Source of the DNA: an uncultured Oligella sp.
GTDB taxonomy: Bacteria > Pseudomonadota > Gammaproteobacteria > Burkholderiales > Burkholderiaceae_B
DNA: 64,000 bases
Assembly (NCBI GenBank): GCA_947632105.1
Contig: CANROD010000003.1
Location: 1 to 64,000 of the forward strand
Reading direction: 5' to 3'
Both the position numbers and the translations under genes were made by a program. How positions within the stretch are numbered: the stretch's first letter is position 1; each line of letters begins with the position of its first letter. Under the pieces are notes generated by a model. That model was not told the origin of the DNA. It saw only the letters and a program-made list of their open reading frames with translations, and did no database searches. Positions 10,592 through 20,589 of this stretch are shown here, piece by piece.

Positions 10592-11380
10592 CTACTCTTG
10601 TGCACCAAGATAAGCACGAATAACTTCTTCGTTATTGCGTACATCATCAGGCGTTCCATCACCGATTTTTTTACCGTAGTCTAAAACGACCACGCGATCA
10701 GAAATATCCATCACTACGCCCATATCGTGTTCAATTAAAACAATTGTCGTACCGAACTCATCATTGACATCAAGAATAAAGCGTGACATATCCTGCTTTT
10801 CCTCGATATTCATGCCAGCCATTGGCTCATCAAGCAGTAAAAGTCTGGGCTCCATCGCTAAGGCTCTACCTAAGTCAACACGCTTTTGTAAGCCATAAGG
10901 CAGACGCCCTACGGGAACCTTACGGTAGGCCTGAATTTCCAAGAAATCAATGATATTTTCTACAAACTCACGATGTTGAGTTTCCTCTTTTTCTGCCCCA
11001 AAGATGCGAAAGGCTTGTGAGAGAATACTGCTTTTCATGCGCAAATTTCGACCGCTCATGATATTATCCAAAACACTCATACCCTTAAATAAAGCAAGGT
11101 TTTGGAAAGTACGACCAACCCCCCTAGTCGCTGCACGATGTGGTGTCATCTTCTCGAAAACTACACCATCGAGTGTAATCTGGCCTTCTTGCGGTGTATA
11201 AACACCGTTAATTACGTTAAGCATAGAACTCTTACCAGCGCCATTAGGACCAATAATCGCTCGAATTTCATGCTCTTTAATATTGAAAGAAATGTTTGTG
11301 AGAGCTTTTACCCCACCAAAAGAAAGCGAAATGCTATCTAGGTCTAGGATAACCTCACCAATTTTACGTTGATGCTGCAT
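10592..11380 (-). CDS. Branched-chain amino acid-type ABC transporter ATP-binding protein (LivG-like)
   Basis: GPNGAGKSSMLNVINGVY, PYGLQKRVDLGRALAMEPRLLLLDEPMAGMN. Confidence 0.92.
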   Translation of the reverse strand: MQHQRKIGEVILDLDSISLSFGGVKALTNISFNIKEHEIRAIIGPNGAGKSSMLNVINGVYTPQEGQITLDGVVFEKMTPHRAATRGVGRTFQNLALFKGMSVLDNIMSGRNLRMKSSILSQAFRIFGAEKEETQHREFVENIIDFLEIQAYRKVPVGRLPYGLQKRVDLGRALAMEPRLLLLDEPMAGMNIEEKQDMSRFILDVNDEFGTTIVLIEHDMGVVMDISDRVVVLDYGKKIGDGTPDDVRNNEEVIRAYLGAQE

Positions 11381-11391
11381 TTGACGCCCCC

Positions 11392-13329
11392 TTATACCGC
11401 GACAACTTTAGCTGATTCAATCTTAAGATCAGCACTGATTTTACCGATACGACCATCCTCATAACGTACTTCAGTTTCGATGTATTGGCTTGATTTACCA
11501 TCAAAAAGTGCGTCAATCAAAACACCATATTTATCAACAATAAAGTTACGTCGGACCTTACGTGTACGCGTTAACTCACCGTCATCCGGATCAAGTTCTT
11601 TATGGAGAATTAGGAAGCTATGAAGCTGCAGACCGGATAGCTGTTCATCCCTAGCAACGTCGGCATTAGCCTCCTCGACGCACTCTTTAATGAGTGCATA
11701 CACTTCTTTTTTAGAGGCCAAATCGGTATAACCTGCATAAGCCAAGCTTCGGCGTTCAGCCCAATTAGCAACTGCTTCTAAATCAATATTAATAAAACCG
11801 GTACAATAGTCTTTATTGGCACCAAAAACCACCGCTTCCTTAATGAAGGGAAAGAATTTAAGCTTATTTTCCATGTACTTAGGCGCAAACATACGACCAT
11901 CATTAAGCTTACCAACGTCCTTAGCGCGATCAATAATTTTTAACTGCCCATCATCCGTCAAAATACCCGCATCACCAGTGTGATACCAACCATCTTCAGT
12001 AAAGGACTCGGCGGTAGATGTAGGGTTTTTATAATACTCACGGAATAAGCCAGGGCTTTTAATTTGCACCTCACCTGTATCGGCAATGCGCAAATCCACG
12101 CCCTCACAAGGAGGTCCTACAGTATCAGCCTCTACATGACCATCTTCCTGCACACACACAAACACAGAGGTTTCAGTTGAACCATAGAGCTGCTTTAAGT
12201 TAACTCCAATTGAACGATAAAACCTAAATAAGTCAGGACCAATCGCCTCACCTGCCGTATAGGCTACTTTTACTCGATTCATGCCGAGAGAGTTACGTAA
12301 TGGGGCATAGATAAAGAAATTACCCAAACCATATAAGAAACGGTCCTTAAGACCGACAGACTGTTTATCTAAAATACGTTGACCTGACTTAGCGGCGACC
12401 TCCATAAAGTACTTATACAGCCACTTTTTAAAGCGTCCCGCATCCTCCATGCGGATACTGACTGTTGTCAATAACTCTTCAAGCACTCTTGGAGGAGAGA
12501 AATAATAGGTAGGACCAACATCATGCATATCGATTGACACAGTATTAGGCGACTCAGGGTGATTAACAGTAAACCCCGTCACCAAAAACTGCGTATAGGA
12601 AAACATATTTTGACCAATCCAAGCTGGTGGCAGATAAGCTAAGACATCCTCATTAACTGATAGACCCTCCATACGTTCAACTGCAGCCGCTCGATCAATT
12701 AAGGCATGATGAGTTAAGACCACGCCTTTAGGATTACCGGTAGTCCCTGATGTATAAAACATCGCCGCTGCGTCATCCGCACCAACCGTCTCTACCTGCT
12801 GCATAAATAGTTCTGGATTTTGCTGAAGATGCGCCTGCCCCTCCGTCAATAAATCACTGTATGCTGTCAACAAATCCTCAGAGTAGTTACGCATACCGCG
12901 AGGATCGTCATAAATAACATGACGTAAAAAAGGCAGCTGCCCTTGAATTTCGAGCATCTTATCAGCTTGCTCTTGATCCTCTACGATCACCACACCGACC
13001 TCGGCGTCTTTGAGTACATAGACCATCTCTTGGGCTACTGCATCTTGATACATCGGCACCGGAATAGCGCCTAAACTCTGTGCCGCCATCATACTCATAT
13101 AGAGTCGCGGACGGTTTTCACCAACCACCGCGACGTGTTGCCCCCTCTGCACACCTAAACTCATCAACCCATGCGCAAGCACTTTTACCTCATCAGCCAT
13201 CTCAGCCCACGAAATCGTCTGCCAAATACCTAAGTCCTTCTCGCGCATAGCAGGTTGCGCTGGACGCTCCTTAGCATGCTTTAAAAGCAACTTGGCAAAA
13301 GTATTTGCCGTATTTTGCTGTGTGACCAT
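11392..13329 (-). CDS. AMP-dependent acyl-CoA synthetase/ligase (long-chain type)
   Basis: AMP-binding motif MFYTSGTTGNPKGVVLTH, YGSTETSVFV, GWYHTGDAG; start at MVTQQNTANTF with AAGGAGAC SD; ORF-track start 13395 unlikely. Confidence 0.88.
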   Translation of the reverse strand: MVTQQNTANTFAKLLLKHAKERPAQPAMREKDLGIWQTISWAEMADEVKVLAHGLMSLGVQRGQHVAVVGENRPRLYMSMMAAQSLGAIPVPMYQDAVAQEMVYVLKDAEVGVVIVEDQEQADKMLEIQGQLPFLRHVIYDDPRGMRNYSEDLLTAYSDLLTEGQAHLQQNPELFMQQVETVGADDAAAMFYTSGTTGNPKGVVLTHHALIDRAAAVERMEGLSVNEDVLAYLPPAWIGQNMFSYTQFLVTGFTVNHPESPNTVSIDMHDVGPTYYFSPPRVLEELLTTVSIRMEDAGRFKKWLYKYFMEVAAKSGQRILDKQSVGLKDRFLYGLGNFFIYAPLRNSLGMNRVKVAYTAGEAIGPDLFRFYRSIGVNLKQLYGSTETSVFVCVQEDGHVEADTVGPPCEGVDLRIADTGEVQIKSPGLFREYYKNPTSTAESFTEDGWYHTGDAGILTDDGQLKIIDRAKDVGKLNDGRMFAPKYMENKLKFFPFIKEAVVFGANKDYCTGFINIDLEAVANWAERRSLAYAGYTDLASKKEVYALIKECVEEANADVARDEQLSGLQLHSFLILHKELDPDDGELTRTRKVRRNFIVDKYGVLIDALFDGKSSQYIETEVRYEDGRIGKISADLKIESAKVVAV

Positions 13330-13368
13330 ATCTAATTGTCTCCTTAATATGGTTCTTTTGATCATTTT

Positions 13369-13480
13369 TAAATGTGCTAAGCATGACCTCAACACAATGT
13401 TAAAAATTTACTATTTGCAGTAATTACATTGAAAATATATGCTTTTAAATGTAATCTAAATGTTCCTACAGTGACATTTA
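13369..13480. promoter_or_regulatory. Cluster of AATGT/ACATT half-sites in divergent promoter region
   Basis: taaatgt 13369-13375, acaatgt 13394-13400, ttacatt 13424-13430, aatgtaa 13448-13454, taaatgt 13457-13463, acattta 13474-13480; also ttact-n6-agtaa 13408-13423. Confidence 0.45.
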
Positions 13481-13503
13481 ACCGGTTTTTAGGGAAAGTA
13501 CCG

Positions 13504-14181
13504 ATGCTTAAAACAAGTTTATCTAATATTCCTTGGTTCACCATTTTGACTGCCGAGCAGCAACAGCGCGTCGTTGATGATATGCTTCTACAAGAACACC
13601 CTCCTGGGGCTTTTATTGTAAGAAAGGGGGACCCATCCCGTCACTGGATCGGTGTCATCGAAGGGTTAGTACGGATTTCCGTTGGCACTGCCGATGGCAA
13701 GCTAGCTGCCCTCACCGGTGTTCCTCCTGGGGGCTGGGTAGGTGAAGGCGCTTTACTGAAGCAAGAGCACAGACGCTATGATTTAGTTACTTTACGCAGC
13801 AGTGTAATTGCTAAGATGCCGATAGAAACTTTTTTTTGGCTACTAGATAATAGTATTACTTTTAACCGCTTTTTATTGGATCAATTCAATCACCGCATGG
13901 GTCAATTCATTGGACGCATTGAGTCAGACCGCTTATTTAATGCAGATATCCGAGTCGCACGCTGTGTTGCTGAATTGGTTCGTATGCCAAACTACGCAGA
14001 CGATAACTACAACCGCCAGCTCAATATCACTCAAGAGGAAATTGGTTACTTAGCACGCGTTTCCAGACAACGTACTAATGGTGCTTTAAAGAAGCTTGCT
14101 GAGGCAGGCTTAATTGAATTGCAATATCGCAGCGTGCTCATTAACGATTTACTGGGTTTAGAGTCTCTAGAAGATATTTAG
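13504..14181 (+). CDS. Crp/Fnr family transcriptional regulator
   Basis: cNMP-binding-like N-terminus (GAFIVRKGDPSRHWIGVIEGLVRI) and C-terminal HTH (ITQEEIGYLARVSRQRTNGALKKLAEAGLIEL). Start at MLKTSLSN preferred over 13429. Confidence 0.88.
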   Translation: MLKTSLSNIPWFTILTAEQQQRVVDDMLLQEHPPGAFIVRKGDPSRHWIGVIEGLVRISVGTADGKLAALTGVPPGGWVGEGALLKQEHRRYDLVTLRSSVIAKMPIETFFWLLDNSITFNRFLLDQFNHRMGQFIGRIESDRLFNADIRVARCVAELVRMPNYADDNYNRQLNITQEEIGYLARVSRQRTNGALKKLAEAGLIELQYRSVLINDLLGLESLEDI

Positions 14182-14188
14182 AAGAAAA

Positions 14189-14224
14189 AATAAAGCCTAA
14201 GCAAAAAATAGCTTAGGCTTTATT
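14189..14224. terminator. Bidirectional intrinsic terminator
   Basis: Perfect 14-bp arms aataaagcctaagc / gcttaggctttatt between convergent genes. Confidence 0.85.
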
Positions 14225-14244
14225 GAAATAATTAGTACGACTGC

Positions 14245-15573
14245 TTACTCTGTATCGTTCTCAACTACACTTTCAGTCTCATCTACAGCTTGTTGTGGTG
14301 TTTTTATCAATAAGCGATCAATACGATATTTATCCATATCAACCACCTCAAAATAAAATCCATTCCACTCAAAGCTATCAGCCTCAGAAGGGATACGGCC
14401 TAGCTGATTTAAAACAAAACCTGCCAAGGTATGATAATTATCCTCATGATCGGGAAATTTTAGTTTAACTTGAAAAAGCTCGTTAAATCGGTCAAGCGTG
14501 ACCCCACCATCAATCAACCACGAGCCGTCCTGACGCTCTACAACCTCAAGCTCACCGTCCTCATGCATCGGTATTTTGTAACCTACTAGCATCTTAAGAA
14601 CATCTCGTAAGGTGACTAGCCCCTCAACCTCACCATACTCATTAATTACAATCAGCATCTCAGTACGATACTCTTGGAATGACTCCAAAATATCCATGGC
14701 CGAGTTAGTTTCTGGTACAAAGCGTGCAGGCGTCACAAGCGCTCGAATATCAATTACTTGACCTCGAATTTGTTGTTCAAACAGCGTACCAGCATCAATC
14801 ACACCAATAATATTGTCTAATCCGCCATCACAGACTGGGAAGCGCGAGTAACTGCTGTCAGCAATATATAACAAGGTTTCATTCAACGGATTTTGTAGAT
14901 CGATATAGTAAACGTCATTGCGCGGCGTCATGATAGTCAATGCTCTTTGATCATCTAAGCTGAGCGCGCGGGTCACAATATCATGCTCAGTTTTCTCAAA
15001 TAGACCGGCCGTCGCACCCTCTTTTAAGATACCGCTAATATCCTCTTCAGTTAACTGATCATCCTTAGAGTCAACGCGTAATAACTTTAAGACTAAGTCT
15101 GTCACCACCGATAAAACCCACACAAACGGTGCCATGACCTTTGCTAAAATGGTCATTGGACGAGCAACAAAAGTGGCAATAGCCTCAGCGTGATTCATCG
15201 CCACGCGTTTTGGTACTAGCTCACCAAAAATTAGAGAGAAAAAGGTAATACCCAAGACTACCAACGACATGGCAATCACCCTAGCCGTCTGCTCATTCAG
15301 CCCCATACTCTCAAATACAGGCGCTAATTGGGTAACGATAGAGGCCTCACCAAAGGCACCCATAAAAATACCAATTAGAGTAATACCGATCTGAATTGTA
15401 GATAATAAACGACTGGGGTTATCAACTAAAAGAAGAGCAGCTGCCGCTGACGCATCGCCTTGGTCCGCCAGTTGCTGTATACGCATACGCTTTGCAGAAA
15501 CAAGGGCAATTTCGGACATAGCAAAAACACCATTAACCAAAATTAAAAATAAAATAATCAGAACACCGATCAT
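14245..15573 (-). CDS. CNNM/CorC (HlyC) family transporter with CBS domains
   Basis: N-terminal DUF21 membrane domain (ILVNGVFAMSEIALVSAKR), tandem CBS, C-terminal CorC_HlyC domain (DGGVTLDRFNELF). Confidence 0.88.
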   Translation of the reverse strand: MIGVLIILFLILVNGVFAMSEIALVSAKRMRIQQLADQGDASAAAALLLVDNPSRLLSTIQIGITLIGIFMGAFGEASIVTQLAPVFESMGLNEQTARVIAMSLVVLGITFFSLIFGELVPKRVAMNHAEAIATFVARPMTILAKVMAPFVWVLSVVTDLVLKLLRVDSKDDQLTEEDISGILKEGATAGLFEKTEHDIVTRALSLDDQRALTIMTPRNDVYYIDLQNPLNETLLYIADSSYSRFPVCDGGLDNIIGVIDAGTLFEQQIRGQVIDIRALVTPARFVPETNSAMDILESFQEYRTEMLIVINEYGEVEGLVTLRDVLKMLVGYKIPMHEDGELEVVERQDGSWLIDGGVTLDRFNELFQVKLKFPDHEDNYHTLAGFVLNQLGRIPSEADSFEWNGFYFEVVDMDKYRIDRLLIKTPQQAVDETESVVENDTE

Positions 15574-15740
15574 ATGTGCTTAAGCTAAACCTCCAAGCGG
15601 AAACTTTTGATACGAAAACATGGTTGCATCTAAATACATCATGTGAATAAACGTTAATTGCAATTCTAACAGCTTAATAGAATTAGATGAATGAGTCTAG
15701 CAAAATTAAATGACAATTCTGTGACCCCGCAGAGCAACTA

Positions 15741-16610
15741 TCATCTCGAAATTCTTTCACGCATCAACCCTTCTTGGGCCGCGCTTGAAATCAACTCACC
15801 AGCCTGATTGAAAAAAGTGCCATACACCAAACCGCGCGCAGCCTGCGCAGAAGTAGATTCGGCTACATAAAGCACCCACTCGTTCATATCAATAGGTCGA
15901 TGAAACCACTGAGCATGATCAAGACTGGCCATTTGCATCTCAGGATCAAAATGCCTACGGGCATGTGGTAACAAAGCAGTACTCATCAAATAAAAATCAG
16001 AAACATAGGCCAACATCCCCTGATGCAAGCGCTGGTCCTCAGGCATCTCACCATTAGATCTAATCCAATACATGGTCTTAGGCGCATGCTGACCAAGCTC
16101 TAGTTGCAACTCAGGATGCACTAAACGCACCTCTAAAGGCCTTTCACGCTTTAGACGGCTGTTCCATTTGGTTAAACCCATCTTATCAACCAATGCCTGC
16201 TGTACATCCTGCTCTAAAGGACAGTCCTCTGGCTGAGGAGCAGCAGGCATCACGACTTGATGCTCTAAACCGTCCTCAAGGCTCTGATAACTACAGGACA
16301 GTGTAAAAACAAACTTGCCCTGCTGGCTCGCACTCACCCTACGAACGGAGAAACTACCGCCATCACGGATATTTTCTACCGCATACTCAATTGGCTGCGA
16401 AGCGTCCGCAGCTCGCACAAAATAAGCATGCATAGAATGAGCGAAACGGTCGTCTGGCGTCGTATAGTTCGCAGCCATCAAGGCCTGACCTAAGACCTGC
16501 CCACCAAACACACGACCGGATAAAAAGATATCCGTACTACGTCCTACAAAACGCATCTCATCAATCTGCTCAAGCGCAAGTTGAGCCACCAAACGATCTA
16601 AAATACTCAT
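15741..16610 (-). CDS. tesB: Acyl-CoA thioesterase II
   Basis: FGGQVLGQALMAA, HSMHAYFVRAAD, SLDHAQWFHRP. Confidence 0.9.
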   Translation of the reverse strand: MSILDRLVAQLALEQIDEMRFVGRSTDIFLSGRVFGGQVLGQALMAANYTTPDDRFAHSMHAYFVRAADASQPIEYAVENIRDGGSFSVRRVSASQQGKFVFTLSCSYQSLEDGLEHQVVMPAAPQPEDCPLEQDVQQALVDKMGLTKWNSRLKRERPLEVRLVHPELQLELGQHAPKTMYWIRSNGEMPEDQRLHQGMLAYVSDFYLMSTALLPHARRHFDPEMQMASLDHAQWFHRPIDMNEWVLYVAESTSAQAARGLVYGTFFNQAGELISSAAQEGLMRERISR

Positions 16611-16618
16611 AACAATAA

Positions 16619-17461
16619 CTAGTCTTCAAAGCTCAGGCCATGATACTTTTTCCCTAACGCAATATTGGCACGAAAAAAACCCTCTTTAGAGCCACAATCA
16701 TAGCGAACACCATCATAATCACAACCAAATACCTTACGGCTTTGCAACATCGACGCAATACCGTCAGTCAACTGAATCTCATTACCTGCGCCTTTTTGCG
16801 TGTGCCGCAAATGCTCAAAAATCTCTGGTTCTAAAATATAACGTCCGACGACTGCAGAGTTTGAAGGTGCGTCCTCTGGATTAGGCTTCTCTACAATATG
16901 CTCCACACGGCGCACCTTACCGTCAAGCGATTGACCTGCTATGATACCGTACTTTTTAGTCTCTGAATGCGCGACAATTTGAGTCCCCAAGACGCTACCA
17001 CCAAAGGCATGGGCCACCTCGATTAATTGCTGTGTCACTGATACTTCAGCATCAATCAAGTCATCCGCTAATAACACCGCAAAAGGCTCATTACCTACCA
17101 CTGGTTCAGCACAAAGAACGGCATGACCTAAACCCAAAGGAGCAGGTTGACGGATGTAAATACAGTTAACATTACTCGGTAAAATATTACGAACAATATC
17201 TAGCAGCTCCTGCTTACCCTTTTGTTCTAACTCATGCTCCAGCTCTGGCATATAATCAAAGTGATCCTCAATTGAGCGCTTATGACGACCAGTGATAAAA
17301 ATCAAGTCAGTGATACCAGCCTTTACAGCTTCCTCTACTGCATATTGAATTAAAGGTTTATCTACCACCGGCAACATTTCTTTGGGCATAGCCTTAGTTG
17401 CTGGTAAAAAACGGGTACCTAAACCGGCCACTGGGAATACTGCTTTACGAATGGGATTCAT
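16619..17461 (-). CDS. galU: UTP--glucose-1-phosphate uridylyltransferase
   Basis: [46 protein letters not shown]. Confidence 0.95.
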   Translation of the reverse strand: MNPIRKAVFPVAGLGTRFLPATKAMPKEMLPVVDKPLIQYAVEEAVKAGITDLIFITGRHKRSIEDHFDYMPELEHELEQKGKQELLDIVRNILPSNVNCIYIRQPAPLGLGHAVLCAEPVVGNEPFAVLLADDLIDAEVSVTQQLIEVAHAFGGSVLGTQIVAHSETKKYGIIAGQSLDGKVRRVEHIVEKPNPEDAPSNSAVVGRYILEPEIFEHLRHTQKGAGNEIQLTDGIASMLQSRKVFGCDYDGVRYDCGSKEGFFRANIALGKKYHGLSFED

Positions 17462-17581
17462 TTTTGTCCTTTAAAACGTCAATGTACTTGATAGCCTTAG
17501 CTTGATTCAATTCTTTAGCTGCTTATTGTAGTATAAAATCAAGGCTGACTTAAGATACGCTCACCTATTACTAGCTACTTC

Positions 17582-19162
17582 GTGTGTACTCATTTTATGA
17601 AACCAGAAACCTTAGAACAATTAACACCTTTAGATCAACTACCTCAATGGGAGCAGTTCAAACAGAGTGTTTTGAGCTCTAAAATTGACTGCAATCAGCA
17701 TAAAGTTCTCCGGGCTGCAGGTCTTAGCATTGATTTGAGTGCACAGCGCAGCTCTGCCGAATTAAATCAATCGACAGCCGAACTGCTTGAAGCGAGAGAA
17801 TTTGATACGCTTAAGCAGGCGCTATTTGACGGCCATGCCATCAATACAACGGAAAACCGAGCCGCTTGGCATACGATGCTTCGTAAACCACAGCCATTAG
17901 CTGAGGTACAAAGTGAGCGTCAACGCGTCCTTGAACTAGTACGTCGCGTGGATAACGACCGCCGCTGGCGCAATATTGTTCATATCGGTATTGGTGGTAG
18001 TGACTGGGGTGTTCGTCTTGCTACGCAAGCCTTTGGTTATGCCGGTTCTTGGCGTCAAATTCGCTTTGTTTCTAATATTGACGGTCACGCCATTGAAGGA
18101 GGCCTTGCTGGTCTCGACCCTGCTGACACCCTCGTCGTGGTCGCAACCAAGTCCTTTCAAACCGCCGAAACTATGGAAAATGCCACACGAGCGCGTGAAT
18201 GGTTCAACGCAGCGGGTATTAATCCTGGCAATAATATGATTGCAGTTACAGCCAATCCTGAGGCCGCTCTTGCCTGGGGCATTCCTCAACATAATATTTA
18301 TCGTTTCTGGGATTGGGTTGGTGGTCGTTTTTCTCTATGGTCTGCAGTTGGTGTAGCAGCCGGACTGACAGTAGGCTCAGGGGTATTAGCCGGTTTACAA
18401 AGTGGCGCTCACGCAATGGACCAGCACTTCTTAAATGCTCCAATAGATGAAAATGCGCCTATTCAACTAGCGATGGCTGAAATTGCCAACCGTAGTATTC
18501 TGGGCTATGGTACACGCAATTTAGCAGTTTATGACTCTCGATTAAGCTATTTAATCCCCTATTTACAGCAACTTGAAATGGAGTCCTTAGGCAAGTCAGT
18601 GGACCATCAGGGCCAAGCTATCAAGGTACCAACAGGTCCTGTAGTTTGGGGCATGCCCGGCACTGACGCTCAACATACCTTCTTCCAGTGGTTACACCAA
18701 AGTAGCGAGGGTGCTCCAGTTGACTTTATTGTTTGTAAAAACGCTGACCACCCTTGGCAACAGCACCATAAACAACTACTGGCTCATTGCTTAGCACAAC
18801 GCCAAGCGCTACTGCACGGCAAAACAGCAGATCAGGCAAAGGCCGAAAACCTCGCAAAAGGCATGAATGATGCTGACGCTATATGGTTAGCAGAGCACCG
18901 TAAGCAACCGGGAGGTAGGCCATCAAATCTCATCGTGCTACACCAATTAACGCCTTTTTCACTGGGTGCGCTTTTAGCGATGTATGAGCATAAAGTGTTT
19001 GTAGAGGCTGTAATCTGGGGACTTAACCCCTTTGACCAGTGGGGCGTGGAGCTAGGCAAGGTCCTAGCTGATGATATCTATGACGTATTAAATGGCTCGA
19101 CTGATAAAGCCAATAGCTTAGATCAGTCTACAATGTACTGGATTGATCAATTTAAATCTTAA
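17582..19162 (+). CDS. pgi: Glucose-6-phosphate isomerase
   Basis: VHIGIGGSDWGVRLATQA, WDWVGGRFSLWSAVGV, EHKVFVEAVIWGLNPFDQWGVELGK. True start may be GTG 17582 or ATG 17597. Confidence 0.95.
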   Translation: MCTHFMKPETLEQLTPLDQLPQWEQFKQSVLSSKIDCNQHKVLRAAGLSIDLSAQRSSAELNQSTAELLEAREFDTLKQALFDGHAINTTENRAAWHTMLRKPQPLAEVQSERQRVLELVRRVDNDRRWRNIVHIGIGGSDWGVRLATQAFGYAGSWRQIRFVSNIDGHAIEGGLAGLDPADTLVVVATKSFQTAETMENATRAREWFNAAGINPGNNMIAVTANPEAALAWGIPQHNIYRFWDWVGGRFSLWSAVGVAAGLTVGSGVLAGLQSGAHAMDQHFLNAPIDENAPIQLAMAEIANRSILGYGTRNLAVYDSRLSYLIPYLQQLEMESLGKSVDHQGQAIKVPTGPVVWGMPGTDAQHTFFQWLHQSSEGAPVDFIVCKNADHPWQQHHKQLLAHCLAQRQALLHGKTADQAKAENLAKGMNDADAIWLAEHRKQPGGRPSNLIVLHQLTPFSLGALLAMYEHKVFVEAVIWGLNPFDQWGVELGKVLADDIYDVLNGSTDKANSLDQSTMYWIDQFKS

Positions 19163-19167
19163 CCAAC

Positions 19168-19193
19168 CTGAAGGCTTTGTATAGAGCCTTCAG
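19168..19193. terminator. Intrinsic terminator
   Basis: ctgaaggct / agccttcag followed by attttat, between convergent pgi and ugd. Confidence 0.7.
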
Positions 19194-19201
19194 ATTTTAT
19201 C

Positions 19202-20371
19202 CTAAGCGTCACCACCAAAAATATCACGGGTATAAATTTTTTCTAACACATCTTCTAACTCGCTACTCATACGGTTGGTGACGATAACATCCGATAGCGA
19301 TTTAAAGTTTTCTAAATCACTAATCACCTCACAATTATAAAAGCTAGTTTCTTGCAAAATCGGCTCGTAAATCACCAAACGAACACCTTGTGACAACAAA
19401 TGCTTCATCACTCCCTGCACAGAAGAGTCTCGAAAATTATCAGAACCTGACTTCATAATTAGACGATAAATACCTACCGTCTTTGGATTACGTCGTAAAA
19501 TATCCTCAGCAATAAAGGTCTTACGCGTACTATTAGAGTCCACAATGGATTGAATCAGATTTTGCGGTACATCCTTATAGTTAGCCAATAACTGTCGAGT
19601 ATCCTTAGGCAAGCAATAGCCACCATAACCAAATGATGGATTATTGTAGTGAGTACCGATACGTGGGTCTAAGCAAACACCTTTAATAATATGCTCTGTA
19701 TTCAATCCCTTAGTAGCAGCATAGGTATCGAGCTCATTAAAAAACGCTACCCGTAACGCCAAATAGGTATTAGCAAAAAGCTTGATCGCCTCAGCTTCAG
19801 TATTGTCCGTTAGTAAAACCGGCACATCCTTTTTTAGAGCACTTTGCGTCAGCAGCTCAGCAAAACACTGAGCACGTTCAGAGCGCTCACCCACTACAAT
19901 TCTAGAAGGATATAAGTTATCGTATAGCGCCTTCCCCTCTCGCAAAAACTCTGGTGAGAAGAGAATATTGTCAGTGCCTAACTGCTGTTTTAAATGCTCG
20001 GTAAAACCAACTGGAACCGTCGATTTAATCACCAGTGTCGCCTGTGGTTCGTACTTTAAAGCATCAGCAGCGACAAACTCAACTGAGCTAGTATTAAAGT
20101 AATTAGTCTCAGGGTCATAATTAGTCGGGGTTGCAATCACGATATAAGCAGCGCCTGGATAAGCCTCTGCAGAATCAGTAGTCGCTCGTAAACTCAGATT
20201 ATTATGATCAAAATAATGGCTAATTTGCTCATCAACGATGGGTGATTTTCTGTGATTAATTAAAGTGACTTTTTCGACATCAATATCTAAAGCGACAACC
20301 TCATGCTTTTGTGCTAATAAGGTGGCAATAGACAGGCCCACATAACCTGTACCAACTACGACTATCTTCAT
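19202..20371 (-). CDS. ugd: UDP-glucose 6-dehydrogenase
   Basis: [48 protein letters not shown]. Confidence 0.93.
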   Translation of the reverse strand: MKIVVVGTGYVGLSIATLLAQKHEVVALDIDVEKVTLINHRKSPIVDEQISHYFDHNNLSLRATTDSAEAYPGAAYIVIATPTNYDPETNYFNTSSVEFVAADALKYEPQATLVIKSTVPVGFTEHLKQQLGTDNILFSPEFLREGKALYDNLYPSRIVVGERSERAQCFAELLTQSALKKDVPVLLTDNTEAEAIKLFANTYLALRVAFFNELDTYAATKGLNTEHIIKGVCLDPRIGTHYNNPSFGYGGYCLPKDTRQLLANYKDVPQNLIQSIVDSNSTRKTFIAEDILRRNPKTVGIYRLIMKSGSDNFRDSSVQGVMKHLLSQGVRLVIYEPILQETSFYNCEVISDLENFKSLSDVIVTNRMSSELEDVLEKIYTRDIFGGDA

Positions 20372-20589
20372 CTATTTGCTGCTATTTATTTATGTTAAAA
20401 ATGTTAAGTGTAATTAGAGACTTTGACAAGACCATGACAAGTCAAAAAAGAAATCCCTCACTCTTTGATGATTATACGCACATTGAGTAACACAGCATCC
20501 CGCCATTTTGCGCTAAATACTTATTTTTATCCTTTGATATCAGATGCTTGTGTTAAAATCACGCGCTACGTCAACCTAAGGTTTACCCT

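Noticed and set aside
16619-17461. Possible rfbA (glucose-1-phosphate thymidylyltransferase)
   Set aside because: N-terminal and internal motifs fit GalU, not RmlA.
17936-18292. 118-aa minus-strand ORF inside pgi
   Set aside because: Fully antisense to a well-supported conserved gene; no family signature; typical shadow ORF.
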